This document shows positions 32,318-37,047 of a DNA stretch of 37,047 nt, piece by piece. This DNA is from an archaeon 13_2_20CM_2_53_6. GTDB taxonomy: Archaea > Thermoproteota > Bathyarchaeia > 40CM-2-53-6. Numbering within the stretch: the first letter of the stretch is position 1; every line of letters starts with the position of its first letter. The stretch covers positions 1-37,047 of the forward strand of contig MNDT01000069.1 of assembly GCA_001915065.1 (NCBI GenBank), in the 5' to 3' direction. A program made the position numbers and the translations under genes. The notes below the pieces were generated by a model. The model had not been told where the DNA came from, made no database searches, and saw only the letters and a list, made by a program, of their open reading frames with translations.

Positions 32318-34525
32318 GTGAGGGTCATATACCTAATCGGCTTGATGATTCTTGGTCTCTCTCCATTTGCGCCTTCTGTTGTCAGGGCGACTGATTTCTC
32401 AGTGTCGTCGGTGCACGCAGCAGGATTCTATACCGGGGCAGATGCTGACCTTCGAAACTGGGGTCGGATGGCCTCCGAAACCAAGCTGAGCCAGGAAGCG
32501 GCTTACCAGAGCGGACCGACGATCTATGGTCCAAACAGACCCAACATTTACGGCGATGTGATGGCTCGAGACAATAATGATGCTTCGGGGTTCGCCTGGT
32601 TGAAGACCGTCAGGCAAACCGTGACGATCACGGATAGTCAAGGTCAGGCCCTAGATTCGCAACGCTTCGGAAATCTCGGGTACATGGAAAGCCCCCAGGC
32701 CACCAATGAGATTGACTGGCTGTCGGTTGGCACAGAAGTGTACAATTTCCTCGGCCAATTTGCGGACCTACCCTCGGTACCAGACCTGACAAAATTCAAG
32801 ACGACAACTCCTAGTGGAATTTTTCCTGGGTCAAACTCTATCTCGGCACAATACAACGACCCAAGCGACAATAGCGGTCCCACTGCCAAGGCAGTAAACT
32901 TCCGGTACCAACCAGACTTTACTCATCCTGACATTTGGACGGTTAGCATATCAAACCATGCCGAGCAATGGTATTGCAACCAATCATTCTGCGCCTCAAC
33001 CGCCCAATGGTCTTATGGCGGAGACACGAGCTACTCGTTTCCCTACGTTTACGAGAGCGATGCCAACAGTGGAAATGATGCAAGCAACGTCATTGCTGGT
33101 GCCTTCGGGGTAGGATTTGCAAGTTACAATGGAATACTTCAAGGGGCAGACGATCAGGACTGGTATCAATTTCAGGCAAACTCGGGACAAGCCGTCACAA
33201 TAAGCATGACCCCACCAACGGGCGCAAACTTCGACATGAAACTATACGATCCCAGCGGCAACTATTTCTCGGGATCCTTCAACGCGCAGGGTCAACCGGA
33301 GTCCATAAGCTTCAACGCTCCCGTTTCAGGTCTATGGAGGCTGCAAGTGTATCTTGTTAGCGGCTTCGGAACCTACACCTTTTCCGTCAACAACCCGGAC
33401 TTCACAATTCAGGCGAATCCGACCACTCTGAGCCTTCCAGCCGGTGTAATGGGCACCTCAACGATCACCGTCACCAGTATGAGTGGCTTTAGCGGCAGCG
33501 TATCCTTGTCGGTGTCCCCGCCACCCCCCACAGTCGGCTACGGCGGTCCCGCCTTCAGCGTGACGTTGCTCCCTGGCACCCAGGCCAGCACCACACTTTA
33601 CGTCTATACCGACTATACAACACCACAACAGACTTTTACCGCAACGGTGACAGCAACGTCAGGCTCACTGTCTCACCAGGCAAACGTGGTCGTGACGGTG
33701 GGACCTCATCCACCCCCACCGAGTTACGTTCCCCCGGCTGTTTTCAACGGGGTGGGTAGCCAGATAACGGTCTGTGTTGGGTCTTCGGTTTCAGTGGGAA
33801 TCACGCTATCAGCGAGCACTGGCCTCCAAGGTTCTGTTTCAGTGGAAGTCCGTAAAGACATAGTGGTCTACTCCGACCAGACACTGACGACTCTCTCAAA
33901 GACCGTCATTCTTAGCTCGGGCAACAACGCCATTAACATGGGGTCTTTCCAGGCCAACGACCTGACTGGAGGCAACTGGGGTGACGTGAGACAGTACTTC
34001 ATCAAAGTGTCCTGGGCGGGGCAGCTCATCTACGACCCTACAGATCCTAATTCAAGAGAGTGGGTCCAAACAACATACTGCTCCAGCGGTGGTGGCGGAG
34101 GCAGTGTCCCGCAAGGGACGCTGATTACCATGGCCAACGGGAACAACGTGCCTGTCCAGAATCTCAGGGTCGGGGACGAGATGCTTGGCTATGATACAAC
34201 GCTCAGCCGCTTCACCGTTTCCAAGGTAACTTCAATAGCGATAGTAAGCACAAGCAACATGTTGATTATCAATACAGAGTCGGGAACCCCCTTCAGGGCG
34301 GACGCGAATCCTCACCAGACATTGTGGGTTAGGAGAACAGACGGAAGTGTCCTCTGGTTGCCCGTCACGAAACTCCTTCCTGGGGACTCTCTCTTTACCC
34401 CAAATGGATGGTCTAAAGTCACAAGAGTAGAGTTTGCTCCGGCAGGAACACACGTGATGTTCGACATCGTTGCCACAGAACCATACTTCGCCAGCGGCTA
34501 CCTAGACCCAATATACAAGATGTGA
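32318..34525 (+). CDS. Secreted protein with PPC, Ig-like and C-terminal Hint domain
   Basis: 735 aa from GTG 32318. Signal peptide ~1-25 (RVIYLIGLMILGLSPFAPSV); a novel N-terminal domain to ~265; a PPC-like domain ~275-365 (GADDQDWYQFQANSGQAVTI, MKLYDPSGN); one or two Ig-like repeats (~370-590); a Gly-rich linker; and a Hint domain from Ser596 to the end. The Hint part shows SVPQGTLITMANG, VQNLRVGDEMLGYD, the block B histidine in ADANPHQTLWV (His666), KLLPGDSLFTPNGWSKV and the terminal YFASGYL. The usual nucleophilic Cys is Ser, and no C-terminal His-Asn is present, so it is hedgehog/BIL-like rather than an intein. It may cleave or attach the protein at the cell surface. Confidence 0.88.
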   Translation: MRVIYLIGLMILGLSPFAPSVVRATDFSVSSVHAAGFYTGADADLRNWGRMASETKLSQEAAYQSGPTIYGPNRPNIYGDVMARDNNDASGFAWLKTVRQTVTITDSQGQALDSQRFGNLGYMESPQATNEIDWLSVGTEVYNFLGQFADLPSVPDLTKFKTTTPSGIFPGSNSISAQYNDPSDNSGPTAKAVNFRYQPDFTHPDIWTVSISNHAEQWYCNQSFCASTAQWSYGGDTSYSFPYVYESDANSGNDASNVIAGAFGVGFASYNGILQGADDQDWYQFQANSGQAVTISMTPPTGANFDMKLYDPSGNYFSGSFNAQGQPESISFNAPVSGLWRLQVYLVSGFGTYTFSVNNPDFTIQANPTTLSLPAGVMGTSTITVTSMSGFSGSVSLSVSPPPPTVGYGGPAFSVTLLPGTQASTTLYVYTDYTTPQQTFTATVTATSGSLSHQANVVVTVGPHPPPPSYVPPAVFNGVGSQITVCVGSSVSVGITLSASTGLQGSVSVEVRKDIVVYSDQTLTTLSKTVILSSGNNAINMGSFQANDLTGGNWGDVRQYFIKVSWAGQLIYDPTDPNSREWVQTTYCSSGGGGGSVPQGTLITMANGNNVPVQNLRVGDEMLGYDTTLSRFTVSKVTSIAIVSTSNMLIINTESGTPFRADANPHQTLWVRRTDGSVLWLPVTKLLPGDSLFTPNGWSKVTRVEFAPAGTHVMFDIVATEPYFASGYLDPIYKM

Positions 34526-34547
34526 AGAGAATTCCAGAACTCATAGG

Positions 34548-34564
34548 AAAAACCCCTTTTTTTT
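34548..34564 (+). terminator. T-run terminator after the Hint gene
   Basis: AAAAACCCC followed by eight T (34557-34564), ~25 bp past the stop codon. Confidence 0.5.
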
Positions 34565-34734
34565 GCGCGAAATCCTAGCAACTGAGCTTCCTTCCGAAGC
34601 GATAGTCCATCGTGAGTTCGAGAGTCCGAATCTGCTACCAATGTTTGTGAACTTGTCAAGCCTTGGCTCCAACTCGCCAATCGTTCTTTTTCCCACTTTT
34701 GCGAGCTTTGTAGCATTTTCGGGAAGCTTCGGGG

Positions 34735-34998
34735 TTAAGGCGAGAACCCGACAAGTTCCGCCTCTACTTGGGATAACAACCGAAGAAAGCGCACACCTCT
34801 TTCAGTCAGGTGGTAGGAAGGGACGCGGCCTGCTGCTTTGGACTCCAATCGGACCAGATCTCTTTCCAAGAGGAAGTCAATATACGGCCCCGCGAAGCGG
34901 AAGTTTAGGTTGCCACGATAGACGATCTGCGTCTTAGACGCTCCGCGCTCTGCAAGCACCAAGATATCGTATATGACTCTGGTTGAGTCTCTTCGCAT
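34735..34998 (-). CDS. Winged-helix transcription regulator (ArnR1-like)
   Basis: 87 aa from ATG 34998. The compact winged helix reads RDSTRVIYDILVLAERGASK, TQIVYRGNLNFRFAGPYIDF, LLERDLVRLESK and YHLTERGVRFLRLLSQ. It matches the small archaeal wHTH type (ArnR1-like) that is often linked to surface appendage or mobile-element control. An upstream ATG (35025) exists, but the TATA box places transcription start downstream of it, so 34998 is chosen. It is convergent with the Hint gene. Confidence 0.88.
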   Translation of the reverse strand: MRRDSTRVIYDILVLAERGASKTQIVYRGNLNFRFAGPYIDFLLERDLVRLESKAAGRVPSYHLTERGVRFLRLLSQVEAELVGFSP

Positions 34999-35032
34999 TT
35001 TCCCCAAGATACAACAATGTTTCAAACCATTA

Positions 35033-35042
35033 CATTTTATTT
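35033..35042 (-). promoter_or_regulatory. TATA box of the wHTH gene
   Basis: AAATAAAATG on the minus strand is ~40 bp upstream of ATG 34998 and only ~12 bp from ATG 35025. It therefore decides the start in favour of 34998. Confidence 0.55.
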
Positions 35043-35608
35043 AACTACACCCTACTCCTTTGCGCAAAAAAACTCTACTCTATTTATATCGATAGCGAGA
35101 TACAGACCTATCTATCTGTAGGTGTCCACGCCGTCACTACATCGAGAGTAGTGAGAATTACTCATAACCCTGTCTTGGCACGGCGAACACCTACCGGAAA
35201 CTCGAATCATTCGAGGAGCCATATCGGAAGGGTCTGATTTGGGTGGGCGTTTTGGAGGTGATGCAATTCTATCTAAAGATACCGGCAGTATCAAACTTGG
35301 AAGATTCAGACGGTTTCCTGCAACCTATTCGGCACTTGGTCCCTATTTTTCGGTCGAAGGAGAGATCGGGACTCAATCACCTCCTTAACGAGGTCACAAG
35401 GGCAGTGGCGAGTCAGGGCCTGGGCATAGAGGTTCAATGGTAAGTTGACGCACTCCCATCATTGTGCAGTTCTCCTTGAAGCCAAGCAGCATCTCCGACA
35501 ACCAACATATCTTCTTTCTCCGTAGACCATCATCGAACAGGCTTCCGGATCTAGGCGAATGCGCCAGAGTTTCGAAACCGAGAAATGGACTCGCTTTGAT
35601 CTTTCACG

Positions 35609-35629
35609 TGGGCCCGGGCGGGCCCACCA
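35609..35629 (+). repeat. tRNA-Met 3'-end fragment, copy 3, forming a perfect hairpin
   Basis: CCGGGCGGGCCCACCA (35614-35629) equals 28189-28204 of tRNA-Met including the CCA. With flanking bases it forms GTGGGCCC-GGGC-GGGCCCAC, an 8-bp inverted repeat. Confidence 0.55.
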
Positions 35630-35696
35630 TTATGGACGAACTCTCGTAAGTTTTCGTAAGAGGAAGAGAGGGGGTTGGGTGTCGAGTTGGACGTGG

Positions 35697-37047
35697 CTAG
35701 CCGCTGGTGATGAGGACCGAGTCCTTTTCGTGGTCAGGAAGCGCGTCACGGTACCATAACAGTAGTCCGTTTTGTGACGGGGAAGCTGCTGCTCCACCTG
35801 CGACACTGTTGATTGTCAGTGTGCTGCTGCCGCCCGCAGGGACCCCGGTGGTGGGGATGCCTGAGCCGACGTAGCGCGGCGTGTTCAGCGTGTAGGTCAT
35901 TCCGACTATTGCGTCGGTGACCGCGCCTGTGAAGTAGTTGTCGACCGCTAGGACCGAGAATCTGAACTGGGTGCTTGGCGTAAGGCCGATATCTGATAGC
36001 AGTGCGGTCAGGATGACGTTGCCGGAGTCGAGGTCTGCGTCGGTGAAGAAGCGGACTGTGAATGGTCCGTTAGGGAGCGGGCCAGCTGCGACTACGTTTT
36101 GGCCAGTTGCGGCGAAGCCTCCGTTTTCGAGGTTGAATATGGCGAAGTCATCTGTCCCGTCGCGATTGGTGTCTATGAGGATGTCGAATTCGGCTGGGTA
36201 GTTGGGGTGGGACCGTATGCCGAATGTGGTGATGGCGAACTGGACTGCGGGTAGCCCGCTTACTGTGACTGATCGAAGGCCGACCGATCTTAGGTCGATG
36301 ACTGCACGGTTGTCGCCAGGCTGGGGTAGCATGCTCTGCGGCATTTTGCCGCTGGACCCTGTCAGGGAGAAGAGTTCCACGCGGCCGTTCAGTGAGCTAG
36401 GGTTGGTTAGCTGTACGGTGCCTGTGCCTCCGGAGAGGGTGAGTGCGTCTGTAGATGTTGTTACTGCTGCTGCTCGATGGGGCAGTATCTGCCATGCTAA
36501 GTGGACGTTGTCGGTGTTGTCTGATATGTTGATGTAGCCGTCGAATTCGAAGCCGTCCAAGCGGAAGCCGTCTCCGCCTCTGCTGCCTCCGTTAAGGTCC
36601 CATACGGGCAGTCTTGTCACGTCTACAGCGAGTTTCACTTTGAATGTGGCAGTTGCACCCGGCGCGACTTTGACAGTTGATGGGGCGCTGATCGTGACGG
36701 CGCCGCTGGCGGCATCAGCCGGGTACCGGAAGGTGGGTGCGATCGAATAGGTTCTTGTGGTGGAGCCGTAGTTGTGGACGGCCACGGTCTTTACGAACTG
36801 GGCAGAACTCGTCAGTGCCTGGTAGCCGAAAGACAGGCTAACGGCTATGGGTGCTGCGTTGTCCCATGCAGTGGTCTTGGTGTTGACGGCCCGGTCGACC
36901 CGGACTTCACCGCTTCCTATGCGTGATATCGGGGCTCCTACGCCCGGGCACTTTGCTGGGTTTAGACCGATGTTCGTGTCAGCCGTGTTCATCAGCATCT
37001 GTTTGATCTCGCTGGGTGTTCGTGCAGGAAAGGCGTCGACGAGTAGT
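35697..37047 (-). CDS. Subtilisin-family (S8) protease, C-terminal part
   Basis: The frame is open to the window edge, so the N-terminus and catalytic Asp/His/Ser lie outside. The first visible residues (DAFPARTPSEIKQMLMNTAD, then SRIGSGEVRVDRAV) are the helix and strand that follow the catalytic Ser in S8 peptidases. After them come Fn3-like beta domains (SLSFGYQALTSSAQFVKTVA, APGATATFKVKLAVDVTRLP) as in large secreted bacterial and archaeal subtilases, and further beta-sandwich domains. No C-terminal TM is present. High GC with few AT-ending codons differs from neighbours, suggesting transfer. It would be an extracellular protease. Confidence 0.85.
   Translation of the reverse strand, partial: LLVDAFPARTPSEIKQMLMNTADTNIGLNPAKCPGVGAPISRIGSGEVRVDRAVNTKTTAWDNAAPIAVSLSFGYQALTSSAQFVKTVAVHNYGSTTRTYSIAPTFRYPADAASGAVTISAPSTVKVAPGATATFKVKLAVDVTRLPVWDLNGGSRGGDGFRLDGFEFDGYINISDNTDNVHLAWQILPHRAAAVTTSTDALTLSGGTGTVQLTNPSSLNGRVELFSLTGSSGKMPQSMLPQPGDNRAVIDLRSVGLRSVTVSGLPAVQFAITTFGIRSHPNYPAEFDILIDTNRDGTDDFAIFNLENGGFAATGQNVVAAGPLPNGPFTVRFFTDADLDSGNVILTALLSDIGLTPSTQFRFSVLAVDNYFTGAVTDAIVGMTYTLNTPRYVGSGIPTTGVPAGGSSTLTINSVAGGAAASPSQNGLLLWYRDALPDHEKDSVLITSG

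Larger units (their letters stand above)
35026..35696. other. Intergenic region between wHTH and protease genes
   Basis: No convincing gene. It contains the wHTH promoter, a second TATA-like TATTTATAT (~35079-35087) on plus, a weak palindrome GAGTA/TACTC (~35145-35162), a doubtful 61-aa frame at 35261-35443, and the tRNA-derived hairpin at 35609-35629. Confidence 0.5.

Noticed and set aside
35261-35443. 61-aa ORF starting near 35261
   Set aside because: Amino-acid composition is plausible, but there is no recognisable motif or conserved context; too weak to annotate.

Overview
This window is archaeal. Two tRNA genes are interrupted by introns. TATA-type promoters lie about 25-40 bp before many starts, giving leaderless or short-leader transcripts. 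There is an HTH_10 (bacterio-opsin-activator type) regulator, an archaeal type IV pilin signal, and several non-ATG starts. GC is moderate and intergenic spacers are long, which would fit a mesophilic Thermoproteota lineage (Nitrososphaeria or Bathyarchaeia-like). That placement is inference; no rRNA or phylogenetic marker is present.

Layout. 1-4.2 kb: 3' end of an ACT-domain-like gene, an Hsp20 chaperone, a 51-aa zinc-ribbon protein, an unusually hairpin-rich stretch without a convincing ORF, an SRPBCC/AHSA1 protein, and a GNAT acetyltransferase behind a small Cys-containing protein. 4.3-8.8 kb: a four-gene minus-strand operon encoding poly-gamma-glutamate synthase PgsB and PgsC, a TM-anchored protein resembling zinc-dependent poly-gamma-glutamate hydrolases, and an anchored extracellular protein of unknown family. 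No CapA/PgsA is visible. 9-16 kb: a DUF1801 protein, two tiny membrane proteins, and a block of surface proteins (905-aa Ig-like repeat protein, 296-aa membrane protein with zinc ribbon, 479-aa TSDGGYV-repeat protein). 16-23 kb: accessory soluble genes (methyltransferase remnant, nucleotidyltransferase, second GNAT copy, GrpB, HTH_10 regulator, DUF1579, PaaK-like ligase, F420-type LLM oxidoreductase).

23-28 kb: PH-like and zinc-ribbon proteins, a collagen-like surface protein ending in the same beta domain as a nearby type IV pilin, and tRNA-Phe(GAA), which I parse as containing four introns. 28-35.6 kb: tRNA-Met(CAU) with two introns, followed by a region in which the tRNA 3' end recurs at 31.7 kb and 35.6 kb, as expected of attachment-site scars. 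Inside are a secreted phosphoesterase-PKD protein, a frameshifted Ig-like gene, a pair of GTAC-rich palindromes, a secreted protein with PPC and Hint (hedgehog/intein) domains, and a winged-helix regulator. The window ends inside a subtilisin-family protease gene.

Theme: an unusual share of the coding capacity is for the cell exterior (polyglutamate polymer, pilin, collagen-like fibre, Ig-like repeat proteins, protease, phosphoesterase, Hint protein). The most novel-looking items are the polyglutamate operon with unfamiliar partners, the four-intron tRNA-Phe, and the tRNA-Met-flanked accessory region.
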